The translations under genes were made by a program, and so were the position numbers. From assembly GCA_021613535.1 (NCBI GenBank), contig CP075493.1, forward strand, positions 16,120,001 to 16,184,000: a stretch of DNA of 64,000 nt. Reading direction: 5' to 3'. Positions 22,835 to 34,300 of the stretch are shown here, in pieces (the first letter of the stretch is position 1; each line of letters begins with the position of its first letter). The notes below the pieces were generated by a model. The model saw only the letters and a program-made list of their open reading frames with translations, did no database searches and was not told the DNA's origin. This DNA comes from Adineta vaga. Lineage: Eukaryota > Rotifera.

Positions 22835-23520
22835 ATGCCTAGCCGCAAGAAGTCAGTCGAGCAGAAGTCGTTGGTAAAAAGACTCCTCGATGATCTTATG
22901 CCAACGAAAGCAAAAAGACGGCCTATCGTCAGAAGACTGTCTGATGATACTACTCAGTTATCATCAGATGAAGCCGTCACTCGGTCTTCTTCTGGTTTAA
23001 AACGCCATGAAGAAGTACCACATAAGGTATCAACATCACCTGAACCAAGCCTTGTTTCAGGTCACAGGCCATCAAGCAGCAGACCTGATGGTGTAGAACA
23101 AGAAGGATCAGTGGTAAGGACAGCTTTGAATAAACATGAATTTCGTAATCGAACTTGTTTGATACTACTTTTATTCTATAGGCAACTCCATTGGTGTCGG
23201 CTAATGGTCAATTCTTTTATTCACCAATGTATCGGCGATACTATGGATTAACGCCTCCAAATCCGAGGTTAAATAATCCTCGGTTATTGGAGGATTACAT
23301 CGATTGGTACATCAATGTGTACATGGAAGAAGAACTTCCATGGCAATGGGTAAGATGTGTAGAAAAGAATTCTTATGAGAAATATTAAATATCGAACTAT
23401 TTCCGTATTAAATAGATCGATGTTGGTAATCCAGTGGAACGTAGACAACGAGATGAATATGAAGCAAAAGAAGAATCCAAAAGGCTCGGTGTTACTCCGT
23501 CAACATCAACAAACAAATAG
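22835..23520 (+). CDS. Unknown three-exon protein downstream of the RT
   Basis: Exons 22835-23113, 23182-23349 and 23416-23520 (279 + 168 + 105 nt, all phase 0, introns 68 and 66 bp) give an uninterrupted 183-residue protein. Residues 1-60 are basic and serine-rich (RKKSVEQK, KAKRRPIVRR). A compact aromatic middle follows (FFYSPMYRRYYGLTPPNPRL, then DYIDWYINVYMEEELPWQW). The end is charged. I do not recognise it. It lies 176 bp after the RT stop, on the same strand and before the hammerhead, so it probably belongs to the same composite telomeric element. Giant Athena-based 'terminons' are known to carry extra ORFs. Unlike the RT, it is intact. Confidence 0.6.
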
Positions 23521-23696
23521 TATTATGTCGATTTAACACCACAGACAAATAATACTTCGTCGAAAAAGTAACTTTTTCTGTTATCGATGAGTTTTATTTC
23601 ATTTAATAAAAAGAAAGCTAAGAATAAATTCGATGACTATTTTTCATTATCTTATATCAAAGGTAAAGACGAAACTTTCCATGGCTATGCGTAGCC

Positions 23697-23707
23697 GACC
23701 GGTTTCG
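23697..23707 (-). ncRNA. Hammerhead-like 3' core relic
   Basis: The minus strand reads CGAAACCGGTC, the 3' core and palindromic stem III of the two hammerheads in this window. It is followed by the hairpin GGCTA-CGCA-TAGCC, but no CTGATGAG box precedes it. Probably a broken or rearranged copy. Confidence 0.4.
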
Positions 23708-23881
23708 ATGAGATGTTACTATTTTGCTTTTTCATGTACTTGTCTATTGATCCTTTGAATCTCCTTCTCTTATTTTGTGTTGAAGATGAGAACGTTATTT
23801 TTGAATATCTTATCAGTATGAAAACAAAATCGTTAGTATTTGAGTAGTTGAGCACTGCGAAGAGTCATAAGACAAACACAC

Positions 23882-24028
23882 ACCGGTCATGATAGTTCAT
23901 GTCTGCATATCACATCATTTCTCTCGAATTCTTTCGTTATAAATAGACATTCAGCATTTGAAGTCGTGATGCGAGGCTATGCAGACATAATCCATCTGAT
24001 GAGACCCTTGGACAAGGTCGAAACCGGT
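23882..24028 (+). ncRNA. Hammerhead ribozyme
   Basis: All core parts are present in order. ACCGGTC at 23882-23888 holds the GUC cleavage site (cut after 23888). Stem I starts ATG and continues as a 10-bp helix, ATGTCTGCAT pairing with ATGCAGACAT. CTGATGAG lies at 23996-24003. Stem II pairs GACC with GGTC. CGAAA at 24019-24023 leads into ACCGGT, which pairs with the first ACCGGT to form stem III. Stem III is a perfect palindrome, as in Penelope-like elements, where hammerheads are known. It lies downstream of the Athena-like unit, in the same orientation. Confidence 0.85.
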
Positions 24029-24465
24029 AGATTATTTTAAAATGGAAATTGCAAAAGACGAAACGACAGTAAGATTGAGAGGGGCACAAACAACAGATAA
24101 CTGCATTTCCGAGAACGTGAACAGTATTTATAGCTACGAATCAACAGAAATAAATAGTACAACGATGACTTCAGAACCAAAACGCGAGAAGCAACCTCTA
24201 TTACGAAGAGCAGAGTCTCAGCGAAGCATCAGCCATTCTGATATGACGTGATCGTGAACACCAGAACGGTATTCAGCCAATATCCTCAGACCGGTTATCG
24301 GAAGATGTGGGTTCGAGTTCTGCTTTGATTTCATGATCTTTTTAGATAAGTTTTTCGTACTTATCTGAGCATATCGCTGCGGATACTTCAAATGAATTAG
24401 ATCGGAATGTATCGTGGACAAAATGAAAAGATTTCTAATATTTGATTCTTTCTATACCTATTTTC
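24029..24465. other. Post-ribozyme segment with one short frame
   Basis: A 69-codon frame (24042-24251) starts 14 bp after the hammerhead. It is hydrophilic and unlike anything I know; it could be the 5' part of another element or chance. The following DNA to the telomere-like tract at 24466 shows nothing else. Confidence 0.3.
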
Positions 24466-24500
24466 AAACACACCCACACCCACACCCAAACCCTCTCCCC
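24466..24500. repeat. Telomere-like CCCACA tract
   Basis: About five ACACCC-type units, with degenerate neighbours. It lies about 440 bp beyond the hammerhead and before the piggyBac relic. Confidence 0.6.
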
Positions 24501-24659
24501 ATTTTTCTCTCTTAGTTAGAGGTTACAAATTAAATGTCACGAGTTCTGCTTAAATACTATTTGTTCGTTTATTCAAAAAAATACGATGCTTTTGATTGTT
24601 GCTGCCTTATTTACTCGTAACAGCCAGCACAACGTCTTCAGACATCGCGAGTAGAACCT

Positions 24660-25545
24660 TACTTCTCTTCGAGCTTGTGATCAACAAGTTTACGCTTCGT
24701 TTGGCCTACTGATTTTTGTGTTGGGTCCGGTTTGAACTTCTCGAATACCTTGCCAAGCAGTAAAGATCTGACAAGATTTTCACGAAACTGCAGAATGGTT
24801 ACTTTGCCTATCACATAGATTTCATTGTATATCAAATCGCTATTTACCAGTGTCGTCGCCAAAACTAATTCATATGCTGCCTTTCGGTAGCGCTTTATCG
24901 ATCGCCTGAGACACGTTTAATATGATGATAACTGATCAGATAAATCAGTACCTATTCTTCGTTCATTGTAATCGAGTACAACTTGTCGTTCCATGATGCG
25001 TTCATTTTTACTATTGATATTTTCAGGATTGACCAAAGTTGCTGAATGCGACGGACGTGTAGACATCATCAAGACGTCTTTCTTGTCTTTCCATTTGATC
25101 GATTTCACGCCGTTTTTGTTCTGTAGTCCATAAACTTTGCTGTTTGACCTGGCACGATTGCTTGTTAGTGTTCTAACAAACGATTCACCAGAGGAATGCC
25201 AGTAAAGGAGTTCTCCACTACCACTGTTTGAGCATGCCTAAGATCCGCCATGGAATATTGTTGATCAATGCAGATTATATAATCCTAGGTGTATCCATTA
25301 GTAGTCGCTAGCTTGTAAACTTTGACGCCGTACTTGTGCGCTTTCCTAGGAATATATTGTTTGAACGAAAGTTTGCCTTGCCATGGTACGATACTTTCAT
25401 CGATAGTGGCAACCAAACCAGGTATATACACTGTATTATCTTTTTCGACGAGTTCATGGTCTTCCGTAAATTCTTCGTCCAATTCTGATTCTATCTCGTC
25501 GTAAGATCTAAAAGAATGCAAAAAAAAGCTAGAGGAATTTTTCAT
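24660..25545 (-). pseudogene. Decayed piggyBac transposase
   Basis: Pieces in changing frames follow the order of a piggyBac transposase read down the minus strand. ATIDESIVPWQGKLSFKQYIPRK (25285-25545) holds the first catalytic Asp. An NSFTGIPLVNRLL stretch with stops comes next (about 25140-25260). Then KWKDKKDVLMMST and VVLDYNERRIGTDLSDQLSSY appear (24917-25108), including a later catalytic Asp. Last is a C-terminal ATTLVNSDLIYNE piece (24660-24862). Stops and shifts rule out activity. It is not closely like the intact piggyBac at 36-38 kb. Confidence 0.8.
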
Positions 25546-25955
25546 ATGTTACCAAAAATGACTCATTATGTGATGATTCAAAAAAGAAAACAATAGATAA
25601 TTGATGAAAGATGGATATTTCAACGAAATTTCCTGAAAAAATCTGAATCGTGATAAATGGATCAACCGCACCTGTTATCTTATTTTTTCTTATATTACCA
25701 TGTCTGATTCTCTCGTATATATCCAAGTGTATCGATTCAATGGAAAACTCTTGAATATTTCTTAGTGGATATTTTCTCTCGTTTATCCCTCCAATAGTCA
25801 CTTTCCTGATTTTTGCTTTACCCTCAGAGTTCGTCAGAAAAGAATGTAAAAAATCCATTTCTCGTCGATCAAACGCTGTTTATTCCTTTTCTCAATGACG
25901 ATTTTTGTCTTCTGTAAATACGAAAAATCCGTTCACGTGGTGGTGGGGGGGGGGG
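25546..25955. other. No confident gene
   Basis: A minus-strand frame (25858-25529) has no recognisable motif and overlaps the piggyBac relic at its end. A poly-G/poly-C run lies at about 25941-25957. Confidence 0.3.
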
Positions 25956-25959
25956 GTCT

Positions 25960-26637
25960 CCCCTTAAATTTATCCAACGTAAGAAATCCGTCACCTGATG
26001 CATCCAACCTACACATAAAGTTTTCAATTCTTATCCATAACTTCGAAAGACTCTTACATGTGAAATGAGTGGGTCAACATAATATCCAACTCATCATTGC
26101 TGATTGCAACGGCTGCTAAAATAAATTCACGGAAAGTTACGGTACCATCGTTATTTGTATCAAATGCACCAAATATTTCGCTAAAACAATCGATGATAGT
26201 ATCGAAAGAGATACGTCGAAGAACATACTCAGTTTTTACGCGATCTAGGCGATCATTTCCGAATAGTTTTCGAGCAAAATTATGAAATTCTTCCTTTGTC
26301 AATTTGCCATCGCCATCATCTACATTTACAAAATGCTGAGCAAAAGACAGCAATGAACTAACTGAAATCGTTCATGAATTCTCTTACTTCGTAACATGCG
26401 CGAATTTCTAAATAGCGAAAAACAAACATATCTAAATTTTAGAGGAGAAAAGTATTTGCACACTTTCTTGTACCTTCTTCACTCATATTTGAACTGGCTT
26501 TAAGTGCATCAAGTTCTAATACAATCCAAATGATTGCCACCAAAAGATTAGAGAAAATCAAACAAACCTGCATCAGTCAATTTTCGTTTGCTGCCTTTGT
26601 CACTCATAACTTCGTTGATTTGATAATGAAGGAAACC
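25960..26637 (-). pseudogene. EF-hand calcium-sensor-like gene, incomplete
   Basis: At least four exons can be built with GT-AG borders: 26637-26568, 26515-26474, 26361-26058 and 26008 to about 25960. The third holds two EF-hands: DDGDGKLTKEEF (imperfect) and DTNNDGTVTFREFILAAVAIS (DxNxDGTxxxxE). The fourth completes another loop, DASGDGFLTLDKF. The order recalls neuronal-calcium-sensor-like proteins, which bind Ca2+ in the cytosol. No start exon is clear, and the last exon runs into a poly-C tract, so I treat it as partial. A related EF-hand exon lies upstream at 27562-27680. Confidence 0.6.
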
Positions 26638-27561
26638 CTGAAGGAAAAAACAACGACATTTATAGAGGAAAAACAAGCAATCATTCTTTTCGAACACATA
26701 GGCAAATATGAAAAGTTTTAGATAAAAAAACAAATAAAAAACGTGATTGCATACGTCTTCTTCCTCAAATAGCGTCATTAGTCGAAAATTTCGTCGATTA
26801 ATCGAATACTACCGATGTATTTACTAGTGCGATGATGATAAAATCCAATCGTCAGGAACTGAAAATTGAGTACAGAACATGGTGTTTTTCGTACTTTGCA
26901 CCGAAAAACCTTGACGCGATAACGTGTTCAAAATTCGATGAGAAATTTTAGTAATATTTTTAGATATTCTTCGTATAAGAAATTAACTGATAATTTTGTC
27001 TAATATACTAAACGACAGAGCATTGAACGTGGAACAAAATTCACCTCACATTTTCGATTGCAAAAGAACTATTAGGAACGAATCCTGCAGAGTGTCCAAT
27101 GCTGTCGAGTACTCATTACGTGAAAAATATCACAACGGTATTCTCATCGGCAGAATATACAACCTTCATATGACTCCGTGAAATTTATGCTGAAGATTTC
27201 AGTATATACGCTAATTAGGACGGTAATCGTTACAGCTCATACACATAGTTTAGACAAGGTAGCGAAGTGTGACGATGAGTCATATTTACACTTTGTTTGA
27301 TGTAAAAGGAAGTAAAGTAATGTCTAAATATCATATTTTTCGATACAACTGATCGTCGTCAGTAGTTCTAAATGAACCAACTCGACTCTTTCTGTTTAAT
27401 GCATATTTATTAAAGACAATAGAATTCTTTAAAACTAAAATTATGAAGACGAAAGTTTATTTTTCTCCAATAAGAAAACTGATAAATTCGTTGTTCTTTT
27501 TACATCTAGAACAAAAATTCTTTTCAAAACAAAGAAAATCATCAGTATTTCATTCGCTTAC
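26638..27561. other. No gene seen
   Basis: AT-rich interval between EF-hand gene pieces. It may contain their introns or upstream DNA, but no exon can be defended. Confidence 0.3.
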
Positions 27562-27680
27562 CCTTCTATAAATTGTTCTTTGCTTATTTGTTTTGTTGGA
27601 TCAAGACCGCATTGTTCAAAAATCTGTTTACTAAATTTATTAATATCGACTTGCCTTCCCATTTCTGGACCCATTCGAAT
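27562..27680 (-). pseudogene. Isolated EF-hand-type exon
   Basis: The minus strand reads MGRQVDINKFSKQIFEQCGLDPT and then QISKEQFIEG before a GTAAGC donor (27561). This is the helix and exiting segment of a calcium-sensor EF-hand. It lies upstream of the other EF-hand exons, yet should come late in such a protein, so it probably comes from a second, decayed tandem copy. Confidence 0.5.
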
Positions 27681-27759
27681 TGAGAGCTTTAAAAAGAACA
27701 GAATAATCTTCTGCTTTACTAAGCATAAAAAAATCATTTACTATTTTTTCTATAGAATC

Positions 27760-28511
27760 CTTAAGGAGACACCCCCCCCCCCCCTTTCCGACGTGTCTGC
27801 CGAACGACTGGATTATAATTTTTGAAAACTTAAGGGTAGATAGATCTCAGGTAGCACAGCAAAAGCCGCCCTAAACCTCCCCTTCCCGCAAAGCTACACA
27901 TTTCGTCCGTTTGATCTGAAACTTTCGATACAGGTAGGAGAGTTCAATCAGGGAGGATGATACTACCAAGCGACATTTTCTCTCGAGACCCAAGTCAAAG
28001 CCAAAACTGACTCCATGTCTTATTCTCATCTACACCCGTACTCTCAAGATTTCGGTTTAATGTCAGTTGATCCAAATAGATAAAGTTGAAGGATGATTGT
28101 CGTCGTCGAAGTCAGCAGTTACATATAGATTAGTTTCGATAAGTGTTCGATTAAAAATGAAGTTTCTACTTCGTTGGAAAGACATTTAACCCTAGATACT
28201 CCCAGGCCTATTTTTAGTGATAAAAATAGAATGTATTTTGAGAACGATATTATTTTTCTCTTTTCAACAAGTATGTGATTAAAACTGAATTATTTCTAAG
28301 TATCAGTCAATCAAAAATGACTTAACTAATAAATTTTGTTTATTTAGAACAATTAATACAAAAAACGCGTTTCACACTATGTTGTTCGCATACGAGCTCT
28401 GAACATCGCTTTCGCTTAGAGTGTGCAGAATATGTGATAGATGTTTCTAATTCCGTTTCAATGCGTGGATAACCAAACAGAGCTAGCGCATTTTCAGTGG
28501 TGTCAAACTCC
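27760..28511. other. Poly-C run and gene-free DNA
   Basis: A C14 run at 27773-27786 follows TTAAGGAGACA; a similar TTTAAGGGGAGAC + poly-C junction occurs on the minus strand at 25970-25940. No gene is seen up to the MITE. Confidence 0.35.
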
Positions 28512-28892
28512 AAAGTTGAATTCAGTTATTCAACTATTACTTCAGTTATTCAGTTATTAACGGATTTCAGTTTTCAGTTAGACCAATCGCAAATCACTGT
28601 CACGGAAAAGATCTGTTATAACACCCCCTCGATTTGAGGCGTTATAGCGGTTTTAGAGCAGCTGCAAACTTCCCCATTACAATCATTTTACAAAACATAT
28701 GAATAGCCGGTAACCGACATAACGAATTTGATCAACTTTATACTTTACTTTCATAATAGTGGCAATGCCCCTTATACCCGATGTCACAATAATCCTCTTA
28801 TCACCTTTCGAGGCACCATCAGTGCGATGGAAAGTTGAATACTTGAATAACTGAATAGCTGAAGTAATAGTTAAATACCTGAATTCAACTTT
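28512..28892. mobile_element. MITE-like fold-back, 381 bp
   Basis: AAAGTTGAATTCAG at the left is exactly inverted at the right (CTGAATTCAACTTT). The match extends imperfectly over about 45 bp (CTATTACTTCAG / CTGAAGTAATAG). There is no coding capacity. No target duplication is obvious. Confidence 0.65.
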
Positions 28893-29629
28893 CCGGCGTT
28901 ATATTTATATTTAAAAAATTTTCTTTCATCTATATTTATCTTAAAGTACGATAAAACAACAAATCAAATCTATATTTCATATTAAAATATAAACGAATTA
29001 CAAAATTATTGTATCGTTTTGGGAAAAAAATATTTTCGAAATATTGCTAATATAATCATTAGATTCTTACTCGAGAATTGAATAGTCTGAAAGACATAAA
29101 ACAGAGTTAATTCACATAGTACTTTTAAAATTTACCGAATTTTCATTTATATTCTCTAGAATCTGAAACCTCAAGAATCCGTCGTTTTCCTATATGCATG
29201 AAACCTATGTATTATTTCGGTAGTAAAAATATTGTTTTATAATTGTGTCTATTATTATCGATGTTTTTTATTTGAATGAATCACTCGACGAATGCAAAGA
29301 ATATATTCACCTTTGAATAAAGTTAAAATTAATTTTAAATGAGTTTTTATTCAGATTATAGAATCAATAAGATATATCTCACAAATAATTCAACCATATC
29401 TTTTTAATTTCGTTTTTATTGAATTAATGATGTTGTTTTTTTTTGATAAAAATTTAATTGATACTCAAATAAATTAGAAATTAAGATTTAATAACATTAC
29501 ATTCTCAAACAATAACAATATCTTCTATAAATGAAAATCATTTTAAACAACTTTTAATCGATTGCAAAGAAACACTTTCATGTCCATGTACAAAAATAAA
29601 TGTAACACATGAATTTTATTTGTAATATA
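28893..29629. other. AT-rich, no gene seen
   Basis: Very AT-rich. Decayed coding similarity may already begin near 29570 but cannot be defended before 29630. Confidence 0.3.
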
Positions 29630-31210
29630 AAATTTCATTCAATTTGTTCAAGTATTTATATAAGTAAAGAATGGATTGAATCATTATATTTAATTAATGG
29701 AAGTGATTGTATACCATCAGATTTTCGTGTAACAGAAAAATCTCAAGTAATTTATTAATTTTATTTAAATTTCATTGATTTTTCATAATGTAGTTTCAAC
29801 TTTTATCTGATCTTTGTTTAATGTCAAAAAATATCGTTTATAAAAATAATGATGAATTTATAAGAATTTATTTAATTTCTGAAGAAGAACTTCAATCAAA
29901 AGTGAATATTTCTATAAATACAATTAAAAATAGTATATCAACACAAATTATATAATTTCTTAACTAATGCTCAATTTCAAGTAAATAGATAATTAAAATT
30001 AAAAATATTCGTTTTTTTTTCTATTATAAATTGTTAGGAAATTCAGTATATGATTTATCAATTGCAATCTCAATATACTCCAGATATGGGTGTTGATGTG
30101 TAGTAGTCAAAATCCAATTACTCCAACAGGATTTTTTCCTCAATTAAATACAACAGGTATTTTTGAACGAGCTGGATGGGCTGATCCAAAAATAAATTCA
30201 ACACTTGTTGATGGATTTTTTCGAGCATGAACATCACTCAAAGCTCTTTTACTAAGTAAACTTGATTGTTTATATTCAATTCAATGTATTTATTTACTCA
30301 TGAATTATTTTCTTGATCTTTTTATAGAGGAATGGTTAACAGAAGTAAATTATTCGAGATATTTTAATGAATGTTCTCCATTATCATGTTCATATACAAT
30401 AACAGATCAAAGAAATATTTCATATGCATTAACGATGTTTATTAGGTTATATGGTGATGGTCTTATTATTATACTTCGTTTAATTGCACTATTATTAATT
30501 CAATTTTTATGGAAATTTAAGGAATATTTAACAATTTTTCAAACTATTCTTAAAATCAATAAAACGATTAAATTCATAGAAAAATCTTGAGAAAAGATCA
30601 GAAGAAAATATAAAACATCAACGAATGATAACTCGTCTTTATTTATTTTTCTTATCAGATTTAGTTTTAATTCTTCTTCTATTTATTTCATTAGAAAGTG
30701 AAATAATTACAATAATTCTATCAAAATCCATCATTAAATACTTATTATAATGATTTACAAAAGACGTATATACAAACACTTCGATGTTCTTGTTCACAAA
30801 CAACAATATCTTATTAAAAACTTTTAACATTATCACCAATTTTACATGAAATATGTTCAAGTGATTTTATAATTAATGAATGGCTTTTAATATTACAACA
30901 ATTATCTGATTATAATGGTGAAGATTGGCGAAATCGTGCTTATCCTCAATTTCAACTTTTATCTAATTTATGTAAATTAACTCAAAATACAATTGATGAT
31001 GCAATTCAACGTTTTCTTTTTCAATCTTTTTTATTTCAAGTATTATTATACAAGTTGATCAATATTTTATGGGAAAAAGAAAAACATCATGGAGTGCTAC
31101 TCTTGATAATTTGTTAACATCAAATAATCAATCACTTCAAGTAGATTTTTATAAAATAAATCTTTTTTCTATATTAATTCTTTGTTTTTTCTTTAGGTTG
31201 TTTTTAATTC
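29630..31210 (+). pseudogene. Decayed copies of a multi-copy membrane-protein family
   Basis: At least two partial copies in tandem. The first includes SKEWIESLYLINGS near 29660, LLSDLC-like and NISINTIKNS pieces near 29800-29940, and WLTEVNYSRYFNECSPLSCSY with a following transmembrane segment (30300-30590). The second repeats the middle motif (SDYNGEDWRNRAYPQFQLLSNLCKL, TQNTIDDAIQRFL) around 30890-31030. The pattern of a NYxxYFNxCxPxxCxY box before a C-terminal membrane helix is one I associate with a large uncharacterised bdelloid family. Frequent stops and frame changes show it is not functional. The function is unknown. Confidence 0.5.
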
Positions 31211-32218
31211 ATTTGGAACTCGTTATGTAAAGGACGGGGGCGTATAATGGCCTATTTTCGCCCCTTTTGAATTTTCAATCTGACCCGGCTTTTTTACTCG
31301 GTGGAATGCAAGATTAGAAGATTCTGATCGTTCTGATGCTAAATTTGAGGTATATTAGTGGATTTCTGGTGTACTTGCTGTCTATCCTTTTCATATGGTA
31401 AATAGCTGGATTAGGCGCTTTCAGCATTGTACATTGTTAGTACTATATTATAAGAAAAATATTAGAGGGATACAACGAATTTGGATTATACTGATAGGCC
31501 TTTGTTCAGCTACATTTTCGTAGTAGATAAAGATAGTTAAAAGAATAATTTCTGTGCTCTATGATTACTACAATTGCTATCTTTGTTTAGGAGAAAGTGC
31601 AGTAGAAAATATAGAAGTAAAAAAAGAGATAACTGCAGCAAAAATCATTTTATTTCAATTCAGAAAAAAAAGAAAGGACTCAAGCTTTCGTATACAAGAA
31701 CACGTATACATCTTCAGGAGTTACAATATTGTGAGATTAAATTAAAATTACAAGTGGAAATATGTTGTTGTTGATATTAAAGAGTCATTCGTATGTTACG
31801 TATTACAATTGTTTACCATTATTAAATAGATAAACATTAATGCAAAGTAAGTATCATAATTGACATAATGATGTGACAAAGAACAAATCTATTAAGAATA
31901 GATTCACATAGAATTACGAAATTTATCAATCCAACGAGTGTGATCGAGAATCATAAGTAACAATATATAAGTTGTGACAGGAGTAAGCAAAATATGATGA
32001 GGAAATGTTATTTATAAAATAAACACATTATGACTCACAAGTAAACAATATAGATTTGAAGAAATACAAGTAAAAGTTAAGACACATAAGTATGTGTAAT
32101 TCATAGAATGTATAAGGAAATTATGTTTTACAATAAATGGAATAAGGACAACAGAACTTACACACGTCTTCAATGAGAAAATATAAACTAATACAACAAA
32201 AACGTAGTGGAAACCATC
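31211..32218. other. No gene seen
   Basis: Short frames at 31554-31774 show no family resemblance. The remainder is AT-rich intergenic DNA. Confidence 0.3.
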
Positions 32219-32298
32219 TTGAGGGTGTGGGTGAGGGGTGTGGGTGTGGGTGTGGGTTAAGAGTATAGTCTGACTCACACCCACACCCACACCCTCAA
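32219..32298. repeat. Fold-back with telomere-like arms (type copy A)
   Basis: TTGAGGGTGTGGG at the left and CCCACACCCTCAA at the right are perfect inverted repeats, each extended by more TGTGGG units. The central TTAAGAGTATAGTCTGACT is shared with the unit at 53855-53907, there in opposite orientation. Confidence 0.8.
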
Positions 32299-33457
32299 AA
32301 TAATGCCACAAAAATATTTGGAAAGAAAAATATAAAATTCTATTTCATTATCTCGTTCCTACTGTGTACTCGACATATGAAAAAAATGGAAACTTGAATA
32401 GCCATCCAATGAAATGAGAAGGAGAATCCTTTAGTATTGGTAAAAAAAACACTAAAAAGAGAAGCAAATGTTTATATACGCTAAATAACCCAAGAGATAT
32501 ATTTATACTTATACAGAATAAACATACATGAAAATCACTAAATTAAAGCTATTGTCTAGCAAAATCGAATCGCCTCGAAAGGGTTAAAGAACTTATCACG
32601 AGCAGTCCTAGGTATATTTGATGATGAAGATGAAGCATTTTCTCCTTGTTCCATATTAAAAGATAACTTTATGTCGTTTAATTGTTTATGATTTAATTAT
32701 GAAAGAAAACAAAGAAATCAACATACTTCGATTAAAAAAACCATTGGTGGGACAAAATGACCAATGGAAACAGAAAAGGACCGTAATATTTCCGAAATAT
32801 TTTATTTTATTTCAAGCCGAATTCAGTTTGTGAAAATAGATTTTGTTTTTGATTATATTTTTCTACTATATTTCAAATTAGAAATCAAAACTGAAGTGTA
32901 TAAAAAATTCATATCCTACAAGTTTTTGGACTTGACTTGACTCGATATTTAGAGCCAAGTCACAAGTCAACGTCTACCCAAAAATTTTCCAAGTCAAGTC
33001 TGACTTGCCTTGACTTGATTCAAGTCAAAAATGACTCGACTTGTCCATCTCTGTATCTATTTCATTTTACAACACTCTATGAGCACCTCAGTACTTAATT
33101 AGCAATTTTGGGTACTGAATGCCAGCACGTAGCCGCTTGTTACAAACGCGTTTTATTTTTAACCGCGTTCACCCATGTTCAAAATTCTTTTTTAAACGTG
33201 TGTAACCATAATTCCGTTCAAAATTGCGTCCAACCGTATGTTGGCGCAGTTTCATTTGAAATCGCGTCCAGATGCAGTTTATGTCAAAACCACGATTGAA
33301 CACCGGTATTCTGCATTTTATGTCTACATAGGCAAGGATATAGTAATAAGAGTATACGTATAAGAGTATATTAATCAGGATTTAAGCATAAGAGCCTAAT
33401 AAAAACCGGTACTTCAAGTCATTTGCATGCATGACGTTCTTTATACATTGTAATGAA
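32299..33457. other. Gene-free DNA with a CAAGTC-rich patch
   Basis: Around 32925-33050 the motif CAAGTC/GACTTG recurs many times on both strands, a self-complementary simple-repeat patch. Otherwise I see no feature. Confidence 0.45.
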
Positions 33458-33504
33458 GGGGTGGGTACTATAATCATTTCTAACCCGCTCACACCCATCC
33501 ACCC
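33458..33504. repeat. Fold-back with telomere-like arms
   Basis: GGGGTGGGT is followed by about 20 bp and then ACACCCATCCACCC. A short member of the family. Confidence 0.5.
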
Positions 33505-33642
33505 GAAAACGTCAAACAACATTTTGTACCATATCAAATAAAATGAATATAAATTGATCAAGAATATTTTCCAGAAGCGTCGTCAAAATCAAATGATGAT
33601 GCATATCATCAGTGATTCTCTTTTTGATAAGTAGGATAATGT

Positions 33643-34044
33643 TTATTTAGATTTGTTTGAAAAGTATTGTCGTATATTAAATATATATCTTTTTTTTAAA
33701 ATAATAAAGGTATTTTTATAAGTTTTTGATGGTAATATAAAAACAAAAAGAACACATATTGATGGAACAAATGAGACAAAATAGCCAATTAGATAAAACC
33801 ATGGATGTCGTCCTGATTTCATACATATAAAAAGAAACGCAATCAATAAACGAGGAAGAGTCAATAACACAAGTATTAAAGGACTAATTATCATATGTTT
33901 ATGTTTAGAAAATTGCTTATGTAGTTGATTAACGTACGATTGATGGGTGTTAAAAATTAATCGTCTACGTGTTGTTATTATTATAATTACAAAAGCAGAT
34001 ATTAAATTCATGGGATGGTAATCTCCAGTTTCCAGGAAACTCAA
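33643..34044 (-). pseudogene. GPCR C-terminal fragment
   Basis: The frame matches the end of a rhodopsin-like receptor. A basic loop (RRRLIF) and HKQFSKHKHMIISPLILVLL give the TM6 region. FYLIGYFVSFVPSICVLFVF looks like TM7, and PSKTYKNTF is the membrane-exit segment. TM1-TM4 are absent: the frame starts at 34044 next to a GGGTT microsatellite. I read it as a truncated copy of a large bdelloid receptor family, ligand unknown. Confidence 0.6.
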
Positions 34045-34149
34045 ATAAAATGAATTTCCAGGATATTTAATTTGTACTTACGGGTTGAATTGGGAAACTC
34101 ATTTGGGCATGGAAATAGTACTATATATTCATATGATATATTATTCAAT

Positions 34150-34193
34150 CATGGGTTGGGTTGGGTTGGGTTGGGTCGGGTTGGGTCGGGTAC
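34150..34193. repeat. GGGTT microsatellite
   Basis: About eight GGGTT/GGGTC pentamers in tandem. The motif resembles telomeric G-rich strands but is a pentamer, unlike the TGTGGG hexamer elsewhere. Confidence 0.75.
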
Positions 34194-34300
34194 TTGGGTA
34201 TTGGAAACTCATTTTCATATGAATATAGTCTTATATGTACATATATATCATACTCAGTTTTTTGTTTGAACTCTTTTTTGGAATGTACAAAATTAATGTA

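Noticed and set aside
24295-24330. GGTTCGAGTTC, reminiscent of a tRNA T-arm
   Set aside because: No matching acceptor stem, D-arm or anticodon arm can be built around it.
31554-31774. Two overlapping plus-strand frames
   Set aside because: Lysine/AT-rich, no motif, likely chance.
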